From Ustulina deusta (Eukaryota > Ascomycota > Sordariomycetes > Xylariales > Xylariaceae): a stretch of 64,000 nt of DNA. Below, one piece after another: positions 1 to 9,910 of the stretch. A program made the position numbers and the translations under genes. Under the pieces are notes generated by a model. It had not been told where the DNA came from and did not search any database. It saw only the letters and a list, made by a program, of their open reading frames with translations. The stretch is taken from contig JAJNNX010000031.1 in NCBI GenBank assembly GCA_023159155.1, positions 310,001 through 374,000 of the forward strand, in the 5' to 3' direction. Each line of letters begins with the position of its first letter. Positions within the stretch are counted from its first letter, which is position 1.

Positions 1-827
1 TAGGGATCTTCGTACTTCAGGAGGACGGGGAGGGGATCATCGTCGATACTAGCGGCCTTTTCCAGGTCTGCCACGGTAGCATTGGCGTCGTCCTTCCACA
101 TCTCTTCTAGCTTGGCAATCTGTGGAGGGGCAAGGTGTCTAGCACGGAGCTGCTCGGCGTCAGTGGGCGCAGAAACAAGCCAGCTCAGGAAGGCACGATC
201 TTCGATAAGAGGCTGCCATCTAGAGATATCCCAGCTCATATCCTTGGACGATGGAGTGGCGGCACACGGCTGGCGACATAGGAGAACGACAACAGTATCA
301 GATTTCGCAGGGATAAACCCAAGAAGGAAGACATTCTTGGTACCACAGTTGTAGCACTCGAGAGTGGTATCACCGAGGGCGGATTGAGGGTGAAGCTGAA
401 CTTCTTTGTGGCGAGCTCGAACGAGGTGGTTGACAATGTGAGAGGAGCTGGCGTTGCCTCGTGCACTGCAGAACCACTTGTTGCAGGCAAGACACTTGAC
501 GACAGAGCTTGGCGAGTGGATGCCACAATACGCGCAAGCATGAGGAGGAAGCGCCTTGTCCTCTTCGGGGGTCTGCAAGGCGAGGCCCTTCAAAGCATCG
601 ATGGGAGCACTAGTCATGCTCTCGTTGTCATCGTCGTCGAAGGCTTCGGTCTCATTGTTGTCGTCGTCATTCTGGCGCCTCGCACCGCCCAGGCCACCTC
701 GGCCATTGTACTTGCCGAAGAGCAGGCTCTCGTCGGGGTCGAGGGTAGAGATGTCATCTTCGCCAGCGTTAATGGTAGTAGCGGAATTAGAGACGAGGTG
801 GTTGCCGAGATGGGTGAAGGCGTCCAT
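1..827 (-). CDS. upf1: ATP-dependent RNA helicase UPF1, N-terminal part (cut by the left edge)
   Basis: The reading frame is open from an ATG at 827 to the window edge, giving 275 residues and no stop. After an acidic, Asn/Asp-rich leader (residues 1-95) comes the UPF1 cysteine/histidine-rich domain, about residues 95-215. It starts at [10 protein letters not shown] (Cys98 and Cys101), continues with CLACNKWFC and a [18 protein letters not shown] stretch, and ends at CRQPC. This domain binds UPF2 in nonsense-mediated mRNA decay. The helicase core (1B/1C and RecA domains) lies beyond the edge. No intron is seen in the visible part. The start is the first ATG of the open frame and gives the MDAFTHLG opening expected for fungal UPF1. 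It is divergent from IMP4 across a 1 kb spacer. The identification is from sequence pattern and is strong. Confidence 0.93.
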   Translation of the reverse strand, partial: MDAFTHLGNHLVSNSATTINAGEDDISTLDPDESLLFGKYNGRGGLGGARRQNDDDNNETEAFDDDDNESMTSAPIDALKGLALQTPEEDKALPPHACAYCGIHSPSSVVKCLACNKWFCSARGNASSSHIVNHLVRARHKEVQLHPQSALGDTTLECYNCGTKNVFLLGFIPAKSDTVVVLLCRQPCAATPSSKDMSWDISRWQPLIEDRAFLSWLVSAPTDAEQLRARHLAPPQIAKLEEMWKDDANATVADLEKAASIDDDPLPVLLKYEDP

Positions 828-1855
828 CGCTCCAGCAGCACAGCCCGGCGACAGGGACTGTCAATTTCGGAGGAAAGGTATGCGGCAGAACGCCCAGCCC
901 GGGGAGTCGCTGACGGAGGACGGCTCTTGTGGGCGCCAGCAGTCTTGGTTCAGCGCCTAGTGAAAACGTCCGTCACGGGGTCTAGTGCGGGAGTGTTGTG
1001 CGGACGAAGAGGTTGTCGGAATGGAGGCGATAGTGGGTGGCGGCGGGAGTGGGATCTGCTTGCGATTCAACGAAATGAAAAGCACCAGACTGTGCACATC
1101 ATTGACAAGGCAGAACAGATGCAAAGATGGCAGAGCGCTCCAGCGTGCATGAAAGAGATTCAAGCCACGGTGGCGTTGTGTTGAGAAAGGCAGATCACGG
1201 GCAGGGAAGGGAATGATATTCTGATTCACACGACGAGGTGGGCGTGGGCCGAAGGAAACTTTGGGGTCTCTTAGGTTAAGTAGGTAGGTTCCATGTGTTT
1301 GCGATTCCGCAGTTCGTCGCAATTCAGAGTTGCACCACTACAATAGAGGCAATCTTTTTCGGCCATGGCCGCGAGATAGGCCTCCCACACGCTAGTAGGC
1401 CACTACAGCCCACCTGCTGTAACCTGTGCTTGTGCGCCGGCCACTGGCTAGGCAGAGGGATCTCTAGGTTGCTGCAGCCCGCAGCCGGCTAGGCAAGGTG
1501 GGTCCGACCCAACCAAGTTCTCGGTATCTCCAGCCGATAAGCCTTGCCCCGCCAAAATTTCTCGAACTCTATCTAGAATTTCTAGATAAAGTTGGTGTTG
1601 ACATTTGAGTCTGCATCACATGTTATCTACTGAAGTACGTAGTATCTACTATCGAATCGCGTATGCCAACACTGAACACCATTCGCGAAAAGATTCGCCC
1701 TCGACATTGTCCTCCTTGTAGAACCATTCAATTAGGCCACGGCCATCAATCGTATCGCAGTTCTCGAAAAACTCCAGGTTTACCTACGTTAACCTTGTCC
1801 CCCGTTTATACTCCTTCGGAACGATTCGCTCCATATCCCAACCACGGCCGCCGTC
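828..1855. other. Divergent spacer between UPF1 and IMP4
   Basis: About 1 kb that should hold both promoters and 5' leaders. Open frames here, such as the one on the minus strand at 957-1322, are short, low in complexity and resemble no protein family. The only notable structure is the palindrome at 1570-1588, listed separately. Confidence 0.6.
1570..1588. repeat. Perfect 9+9 bp palindrome in the UPF1/IMP4 spacer
   Basis: TATCTAGAA and its exact reverse complement flank a single T. It lies 268 bp upstream of the IMP4 start and could be a dimeric regulator site. No factor can be named. Confidence 0.4.
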
Positions 1856-3598
1856 ATGATTCGCAAGAATGCTCGTGCGAGGAGAGATTTCCTTTACCGA
1901 AAAGCCATCCTTCTACAAAATGCCGAGGTGTCCGAACGCAGATCCAAGTTGCGCGCCGCGCTCGCTAGTGGCCGTCCACTCGATCCTAGCATCGCGAATG
2001 ATAAGGCCCTGCGAAAGGACTTCCAGTATGACGAATCTGCTCAAGATCGGTCTATCCAAGAAGAGCTCGAACTAGACGACGAATACCAACACCTCTCCGG
2101 GCTGGTAGATCCCCGCGTCCTCATCACAACCTCTCGAGACCCTTCGACGAGACTTCAGGGTATGTCACGCCGGAGCCGTTTGCTAGCTGGCAATATTAAA
2201 ACTCTGAAATAGCTTTCAGCAAGGAAATTCGGTTACTTCTCCCAACGGGTATTCGCGTAAGTGATGTGAAAAACCATTGTTTGGCCAATAATGGAAACAC
2301 AGACATGCCCCAGCCAATTTCGTGTCGAAACACCAGGACATACTAACTCTGAACGCTAAAGTTAAATCGTGGTGGGACCATTCTTCCTGAACTCGTAAAA
2401 TCAGCGCAATCTGCTGGACTGAGTGACATAATAGTAAGTGGTAGCTTTAATAATTCGACATAGATAGCTAACCTTGGTGAAAAAAGTTGTTGCACGAGCA
2501 CAGAGGCCAGCCCACAGGGCTCACGTTATCGCATCTCCCCTTCGGGCCAACGGTATCCTTTTCCCTCGTAGGTTTGAGATTCACTCGTGAATGAAGAGCA
2601 GCTACTGATTTTGAGCAAGCATAACGTCGTACTGCGTCACGATATTCCAAATACCATTCGAGGCACAGTGAGCGAATCTTACCCGTAAGTCCCATGGAGC
2701 TCCTAGTCCGCTTGGACCAGAATGTCTACACGAAATTTTACTTTAGTGTACTTCTATCACTCTCGAGAACCTTCATATTTTACCATGAAAATAAAGTACT
2801 AATTCTCGGGATTTCCAAGCCACCTGATATTCGAAGGTAATCATCTCTATCCGTCTTAACGCAATTTCTCGACTGACAACAAACTCAGGTTTTTCGACGC
2901 CCTTAGGGTTGCGCATCGTCAAAATTCTCAAACATATATTTCCCCCTCGTGAGACGGCTACCGGCCAGCTCGGCTCTCGAATAATAACATTCAAGAATAG
3001 CAAGTATTTTTCAGTCATTTATTCACCGATTTGGCAAACATTCTACTCTTATGAGCTCTCATGCATGCTGTATGAGTCAAATTTTTTTTTTGGCTGTAAA
3101 CAGTAATTTCTAACTCTTAATCTCTTACAGTTGATGATACTATCGAGGTAATATACGGAGTCCCTGGCCCTCTTCACGGAGTATTTCTAGAGCAAAGATT
3201 GCCCAAGCCAAGAGTTTCTTCAACCTTTTCTTGCTGCATGCTCATGACAACACTTAAAGTCTTCACCAGGAAAAACAATTGCTGACTCGGTCTGGAAATA
3301 GGTTCGCCATCACGTTTTCGTACAAACTGGGTAAGTATTCTAAAGTCCTTCATCTAACAGATCATGGATTGTTTCTCCTACATATTCTTGAATCGCCGCC
3401 AAGACGTTACTGTCCGCAGCAAGTACTGACCTATTGGCTCTGGACAGATATGACTCAGTCGAGTTGAGTGAGGTTGGACCGAGAATGTCGATGAAGCCAT
3501 TCCAAATTCGAGCCGGATTGCTGGATCAGCGAGATGGCGATGTCGAGTGGGCCCTCACCAATTATACGCGGACCAGCCGAAAGAAGAATTATTTTTAA
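1856..3598 (+). CDS. imp4: U3 small nucleolar ribonucleoprotein IMP4 (Brix domain), ten exons
   Basis: IMP4 is part of the U3 snoRNP (SSU processome) and acts in 18S rRNA maturation in the nucleolus. I joined exons 1856-2159, 2213-2256, 2362-2433, 2487-2552, 2602-2684, 2820-2836, 2889-2999, 3131-3147, 3302-3330 and 3448-3598; the phases agree throughout. The result is 297 residues, the usual size. It opens with [17 protein letters not shown]. The Brix core shows [37 protein letters not shown] and [10 protein letters not shown], then [10 protein letters not shown]. The C-terminus is [16 protein letters not shown]. Nine introns is very many for an ascomycete gene. Two exons are only 17 nt and one is 29 nt. 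The intron at 3000-3130 starts with GC. The exon 5 acceptor is uncertain: 2602 or 2620, both in frame. A branch-like TACTAAC is visible at 2341. Confidence 0.9.
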
Positions 3599-5331
3599 AT
3601 TACACATATCGTCCCTAGTCATAGGAATGCATGGTGAAAGGGCGAGCGCTGAATCTCTTCGCGGATCTAGGCGAAACGCCAGGCGAGGGAGAAGCTGTCT
3701 TGGATGGTCGTTGTCAGGGTTTTTTCTCCATGATATCCACCAAAAGTGTGCAAAATCTCATATATCATAGTAATTGGGTCTCGATACAGCCACTCGTAGA
3801 GGCTATGATCAAGAGATATAGTTCTGCAGGAGACCCATTATGTTTAAAAGAAGCCTTAATAAAGCTCACAGTGGCGCTCAACACCAGCGAATCGGAATGA
3901 GTATGATCGGAGCTACTCGAAGCGTACACTTGGATTCGCAATACGATTATTGGACCTCCTTGCTTCCCGTTGGGTTTATACGAGACACGAAAAGAATGGG
4001 ATAAAGGGGCCAAGTTTGTGGTCCTCTTACCCAATTCATTGAAAGACAGATAGCCGTGATCTAGCTAGAAATATCTCTAGTGAGCCCAGGAAGAGGCATG
4101 TTTATACCAATGATTCCAGAGTTTAGAACTCGAGTGCCTTCAGCGGTTTGGTATATCATGAGGAGCCAACGAAGCTAGCGATAGGTAGCACGGGGTCAAC
4201 CCAGATTCTGAGAGTGACTCTAGAGTGGACTAGCGAGAGTCTGAATTAGAACCAGATGTTTATGTCCATTTCCGAGCTAATTAGCAATTCAATAGGTATC
4301 ATGACTTAGGCTTCCAGTCGTGAGGTTCAATCGTCACACAACTGACTAACCCAACCTTAAACAATTTGTAAGTAATTCGTAAATTCATAAAATGCTTGCA
4401 TGGTGATTAAGTACAACTACCTACCTAGTAGTAGTATGCCTAGGTAGTAAAAAGTTCACAGCCACATCTTGTTACGTACGTTTATGTCTTTTGCCATCTG
4501 CAAGGCTGTGCACTATTTTTAGAGATGCGCACCGGCAATACTCCGTAGAAACTGTACACTATGCGTAGACTGCGGAGGATCAGCCCAGATCTTGATGCGA
4601 CTAGACTGCTTATTTAGGTTAGTTCCTCACAAAGTCTAAGCTACCTACAGTTGGTAGGTACCGAGGTAGTCACCGTCAAAATCACGACAGCCTCTTATCA
4701 TTTGTCTAAGCCATCAAGCCTGCGTACCCCATAGTAAGTACGGCAGGAGCTTAGGTAGATGCACTGCGATATCCTGGAGCTAGTTGTCTACCCTTGTGCT
4801 TGTCAACGCTTGTCAACCCTGTCGATGCTCATCATGAAGAGCATCAATGATTGTTAGTTCTAGCACAACGTAAGGTTATATTCAGGTGAAGATCTTCATA
4901 CACTACTCGGATGCAAACCGTTTTGCTACTTAGCGCACTATATGAAGGTATGTAGATCGAAGGTTAGGAAGTACCTAGGTACCTAGACACCTTTACAGGG
5001 GTCCGACGTCATCTTGCAAATTGCTCTAGGCAGGCCACCAGTCGCGGTCTAGAAGGCAGGTACCAGTACCAGTGTATCGTGTACATACATACATTGTACG
5101 AGTAGTAACCAGGTACCACAGCGCCCCAGGCCAAGAGGCGCGAAACAGCTGAAATTCAGAGCAAACCTGCTACTCCACCCCAATTTCCAAATTTCCAGAC
5201 TCCCTCCCACGCTACTTTGCAACTTCCAACCCGCTTTCCCGATCCTGCACCCAGAGACGGCTTTTCATTCTCGACGAGTCTCGAGTCCCATTGACGCCCG
5301 CCACCCGGATTTTACCACACCTATCCCAACT
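3599..5331. other. Spacer between IMP4 and the syntaxin gene
   Basis: No supported gene. An 89-codon open frame at 3631-3900 resembles no family I know. The stretch 4380-5000 is dense in TAGG/CCTA words and includes the overlapping palindromes TACCTAGGTA (4972-4981) and TAGGTACCTA (4976-4985). The last few hundred bases should be the syntaxin promoter. Confidence 0.5.
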
Positions 5332-6353
5332 ATGTCTCACAACCCGTACCAGCAGAGCCCGTCGGCTGAGCAGGGATATGGCTATGACCAGGTCAGTACG
5401 AAAGACAACACAACAACAGCCCCGTCTGACGATAGTGGGCGGCCACAGGCGCACGAATTGCAGAATTACCCTCAGCAGTCGCAGGTACTGCCGCAACAGG
5501 AGTTCCTCGGTCGCGTTGACTTCCTCCGCAACGAGATCGGCACGCTCACCAACAATGTTCAAGCCATCGCATCCCTGCACCAGCGGTCGCTCGCCGAGGC
5601 CGACGGCGGTTCGTCCGGCCAGCAGCTTGAACGCATCGTCGCCGAGACCCAGAGCCTGAACGGCGGCATCCGCGACCAGCTCAAATTCCTTGCCAACGAC
5701 GCGAACAGGACTGTCGACGGCAGCCGCGCTGTCAAGGAGCGCCAAGTGAACACCATCAAGGCGCAATTCGAGCGTGAACTCCGCAGCTATCAAGAGGAGG
5801 AGAGCTCGTTCCGTTCCCGCTACCGTGACCAGATCGCTCGCCAATACCGTATAGTGAACCCCGAGGCGAGCGAAGACGAGGTCCGCCAGGCGACTGAAGC
5901 CGATTGGGGTAACGAGGGTGTCTTCCAGACAGCAGTACGTGTTTTCTCTATGCTTTCCATTGTATCGAACCATCCAAGGTTTGCTAACGCGCCTTCTAGC
6001 TCCGCACCAACCGGACTGGCCAGGCGTCATCCGTTCTCGGTGCTGTCCGCGCCCGACATAACGAGCTACAGCGTATCGAGAAGACGCTCATGGAGCTCGC
6101 CAGTTTGTTCCAGGATCTTGCCGTATTAGTCGAGCAGCAGGAGGAGCCCGTGAGACAAGCCGAGGTGAACGCCGAGAACACAACCAAGTGGATGGACCAG
6201 GGTAACCAGCAAGTCAAGAAGGGCATCATCAGCGCCCGGAACGCCCGCAAATGGAAGTGGTGGTGTCTACTTATCACGATCCTCATCATTGCAGTCGCCG
6301 TCGGTGTTGGTGTCGGTGTGACAGAGGCTCAGAGGGCAGCTTCAGGACACTAA
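5332..6353 (+). CDS. Plasma-membrane t-SNARE syntaxin (Sso1/Sso2 family)
   Basis: This protein mediates fusion of secretory vesicles with the plasma membrane. Exons 5332-5934 and 6000-6353 join in phase 0 to give 318 residues. A Gln/Tyr-rich head (1-55) is followed by a helical Habc-type region (about 58-170). Next is the family signature YRDQIARQYRIVNPEASEDE, then a SNARE helix (about 211-270) with the zero-layer Gln239 in LFQDL. The C-terminal anchor is at about 288-308 (WWCLLITILIIAVAVGVGVG), followed by a short tail. The intron falls just after GVFQTA. It begins gtacgt and ends ctag, with a CTAAC-like branch site. This is the standard Qa-SNARE layout. Which of the two yeast paralogues it matches cannot be told, because filamentous fungi usually carry one copy. 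Confidence 0.92.
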
Positions 6354-8630
6354 GAAGAAGAAAGTGTGCGTAAACAAACCCCACGTACAGTGCCTCCCTC
6401 AAAGATACATGGTACAACTATATCAACCTTCACCCAGACGACAGATGACGGGATGAAACCCAAAAGAACCGACCACACCAGATATTCGACGCCGACTGCA
6501 CTGGCTAGAATCTATATTAATTCCTTTTTCGTCATTTTTATTATATCTTCTCTCGAATTGGGCACATTCCAATCGATCGTCTAGCTAGCACAGCGGAAGC
6601 AAGAGAACTCCACCGACCTCTTCTTTCTTGTACACACTATTGCGTATTTTTGCGTGTATTCTTCTCCGCGTGTCCGCATGTCGGTCTATAACGAAGGGAA
6701 GGGAGAGGGGGGGCGCTTTGGATTTTTCGATTTCTCCCATGCGGCATGGGATATACTCGTGCAGACAGGCAGGCATGCAGGCAGGCACTTTGTCAAATAG
6801 GCTAGCGTAGTAATGACACAACAGGTGATATCCGCATGCAAATGTCACCGAGCACCTCTTCCCGCAAGTTTTCCGTGCAAGAGGCTACTCGTCACCAAAA
6901 TCAAGTTCACGTCCAAAGTTGGTCGTGAAGTCTAGAGATGAGATGAGCCAGAAGCCTCGTTCCACCGCATCGTCGAATGCCCTGTCTTCCGTCGAACTTA
7001 CGGCTAGAGCTCTCAACGTGTCGTCTTATGCTCATGTTTCGCAGCTCTCGGTGCTTCAAGAAGTGCGATGAGTGCCTTGACTTGAGTTACATAGATGCTA
7101 TCCATGTAGCAACCTACCAGCGAAAACAACTTTACACCTCGTCGCGCTCCCCTCTTATATGTAGGTACTTAGGTAAGTAGACTAGGTAGTATGTTAAACG
7201 CCTCCGAACCCTCATCGCGCCCGTACACGAGAGATGTTTTCGTTTGTTTCTCGTCATAGAACATTTAGAAATACCCAGCTTTTATCCTCTCAAGTTATGC
7301 TATCACTTGTTTAATACCATAATGCATAATAAGGGTACAGGTGACATTTCTTTTAGCCTCGGCTCGGAAACCTTACCGCTCGTTGTCTTTTGGTTGTCAC
7401 TGGTGTGCTCTACCCCATAGAGTTTGAGTCGAAAATATTCAAGCAGGGCCGTGGTCATTGTAGATAGATGAAGTATGAGGACTTTCCTGTCTTTTTTTTT
7501 CTTTTTCTTTCTCTTTTTTCCCCCTTAAACAAAAGAATCTGGAACTAAAGCATTGAGAATCAAGTAGCACGGGACCAATCTTCTAAAATTCAACCTGCCA
7601 AGCGCAGTGCAAGAAAGTACCTAGCGCTGTCAAAATGACAAAGGCCCGGCTAGGTACCTAATCCATGTATATCTATTTCATTGGCCAATGTTGCATGAAT
7701 TCACGGACTCAGTCACGTAAACTCCAGACGATCATTGGTGTTAGGTATTATTCCACTCACTTCGGATGAGCTCAGCAGCAGCCCCATAATAAGTCCTCTT
7801 CTTTTGGGCTAAAAATGCAGTGCAAAGTCGACGCTGGATAAATACTACCCAAGGTCTCAGCATCCGAGTTCATATGTCCTTTCCAAACCTGAATGTGTTA
7901 TTTAACGTAGACTCGACAAAGCAGTTCATGTAGCCTCGCTTTATAGAGGCTGGTGCGTCCACTGCTCAAACCGGTATTCGTTTCTTTTGTTGTTAACAAC
8001 CCTGGTTGAAAGGGTACAAGTAGGTAGGTAGGTAGGCAGGTAGGCAGGCAGAGAGACGAAATTTAGCTTTCGATTCGTAGTTAGGGCATAGATATGCCTT
8101 CATGTATGTATCTTTACTTCAGCATGCCTCGAAGAGGAATTAGAAAACCGTCGGAGAATCACGCCGATACACTCCTACAGACATACATACATACATCCCC
8201 ACGTACTAGATAAGTGCCCATGCCATGTCTCGATGGAACTATTCTACATATGAGCTGGGTTGTCGAACTGCAATCTGCACACAGGAAGCCTCGCACCAAA
8301 TCTACCTACACAAGAGGAGCGAGAGCAATTCGGAGATGAGATTTCCGCCTTCGGTGTCAAGAACCTCTCTGCCCGCACTCTCGTGACGTCGAATTAGAAG
8401 TATGTGGGTAACCCACCCACGCAGCGAGCGGGTTATCCGCAGACCATCTCCCAGCCTCGGAACATTCATCAACGTCGTGTCACACCACGTAGTTTAAGTT
8501 AAGTAGGTAGTCAAGACAGACCCCATCATCGATAACCAAAAAAAAAAAACCACGCTCGTATTATCGCCACGACGGTTTAACCCTACATCCGTACCCATCG
8601 CAAACCATGAAAACCTACCTATCCCATCCG
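6354..8630. other. Spacer downstream of the syntaxin gene
   Basis: No gene supported. It holds the 3' ends of two convergent genes, a pyrimidine tract near 7490-7525, the palindrome TAGGTACCTA at 7651-7660, a TAGG/CAGG tandem at 8021-8050 and an A-tract near 8540. Open frames are short and featureless. Confidence 0.5.
8021..8050. repeat. TAGG/CAGG tetranucleotide tandem
   Basis: About seven consecutive tetranucleotide units alternating TAGG and CAGG. It matches the dispersed TAGG words in other spacers of the window. Confidence 0.7.
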
Positions 8631-9910
8631 CTACTTCTTCGCGTCAGCCTCCGGCGGCGGCGCAACCGCAGTCTTCGCCGTATCGACGCTCATCCGCCCC
8701 ATCTGGCCCGCCATGCTCAAGCCCGTGCCCTTCCTCGCCGTGAGCGCCCTCCGCCACCTCTTCTCGTCCCGCGTGGGCTCGCCGTCGCCGTCGAGGCCCA
8801 GGATCTCCATCAGCTCGGGGATCTCGGCGTGGTCGCGCGTGGTGCGCATGCGGTGGCACCAGGTGACGCACTTGTCCTCGACGGGCGCGCTCGGCCCCTC
8901 CTCCTCGGGCAGCGGCAGCGGCAGCGGCAGCGGCGAGGCGATGGCGATGGGGGTCTCGAGCAGGCCGGAGGCGGGCTCGAAGAGGAACTCGCCGCCGACC
9001 TGGCGCTGGTCGCCCATCTTGGTCACGAGCCCCGTCTTGACCTGGCGCAGGCCCTGCACGATGCCCGACACCACCGTGTGCGCCACCGTCTTGTCGCGCA
9101 GGTACGCCGGCCGCGGCCCCATGCTGAACGTCCGCGCCATGCCGAGCTCCTGGTACAGCCGCCGCGTCGGGTCCGCGTACACGGGGAACGCGCACCCCGT
9201 CTCGCGCACGTACGAGTCGATGAGCTCGTGCGCCCCGCAGCCCACCACCGCGATGAAGGTGCTCACGGGGAGCCCCAGGAGGGCCGCGGGGGTGATCGAG
9301 GTGGATAGGGCGCGGAGGTATTCCTGGCAGTTCTGCAGCGGACGACGACGATACACACTCTCGCGTTAAACTCATTCATTTTCGATCTTTGCCATTGAAT
9401 TCGATGTTATATTTTTTATATTTTTTTATATTTTTTTGCTTTGTCATGATATAGCATCATGTGGGGGGTGTAGATAGATAGAGAGATAAATAGATGTGTA
9501 TATATATGTATATATATATATATAAATTAAATAACAAGACAGAAATTTGAAAAAATAAAATAAATACTTACGCCGCAGAAGAAGTGGCGCACGAAGATGA
9601 CGAGAATGCGCCGTGCCACGTTGTGGCCCGAGTATAGGCTCTTGAAGGGGTGCGTCTTGCCGGCGTGGTCGAAGACGGTGTAGTTCTCTATGGCCTTGAG
9701 GACCTGCGGCGAGGGGATCTCGTTGTTCGTCTCGACCTCGCCTTTGAAGTCCAGTGGTGGGTTGAGGAGTTCTTCGTCGGGAGAACTCTGGCCGATCTCT
9801 CCATTGTTCTCCGCCTTGGCCCCTTGCGCAGTCCCGGAGACGGCGTCTGTTTTCCCGTCTGGCATAGACGAGGCGTCTACGCCGTTCGAGGTCGGAGGTG
9901 TAGCGGCCAT
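8631..9910 (-). CDS. Peroxiredoxin-like 2 / AhpC-TSA_2 thioredoxin-fold protein
   Basis: Exons 9910-9572 and 9332-8631 join in phase 0 to give 346 residues. The N-terminal 60 residues are disordered and acidic. A thioredoxin-like fold follows, with RRILVIFVRHFFCG before the intron and NCQEYL after it. Together these make a CxxC redox motif, Cys112-Gly-Asn-Cys115, split by the intron. Downstream, VVGCGAHELI, VYADPTRRLYQELGM and TWCHRMRTTRDHAEI fit the AhpC/TSA antioxidant family 2 (PRXL2/FAM213-like), which is probably a redox enzyme with unknown fungal substrates. A Pro-Leu run encoded by a GC-rich hexamer repeat sits near the C-terminus. Very high GC in exon 2 produces long antisense frames that are shadows. 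The ATG at 9910 opens the frame, MAATPPTS. The 239-nt intron is unusually AT-rich. Confidence 0.85.
9416..9525. repeat. AT-rich simple sequence inside the PRXL2-like intron
   Basis: T-runs interspersed with TATA, then ATAG-like units and a TA/TATG microsatellite. All lie within the intron at 9333-9571, between two GC-rich exons. Confidence 0.7.

Noticed and set aside
957..1322. 121-codon minus-strand frame upstream of UPF1
   Set aside because: Low-complexity leader sequence without similarity to any family.
3631..3900. 89-codon frame just after IMP4
   Set aside because: No recognisable family, and it lies in the likely IMP4 3' untranslated region.
8607..9369. Long plus-strand and second minus-strand frames over the PRXL2-like exon
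   Set aside because: Low-complexity Arg/Ala shadows of the G/C-rich exon; only one frame carries the AhpC/TSA-like motifs.
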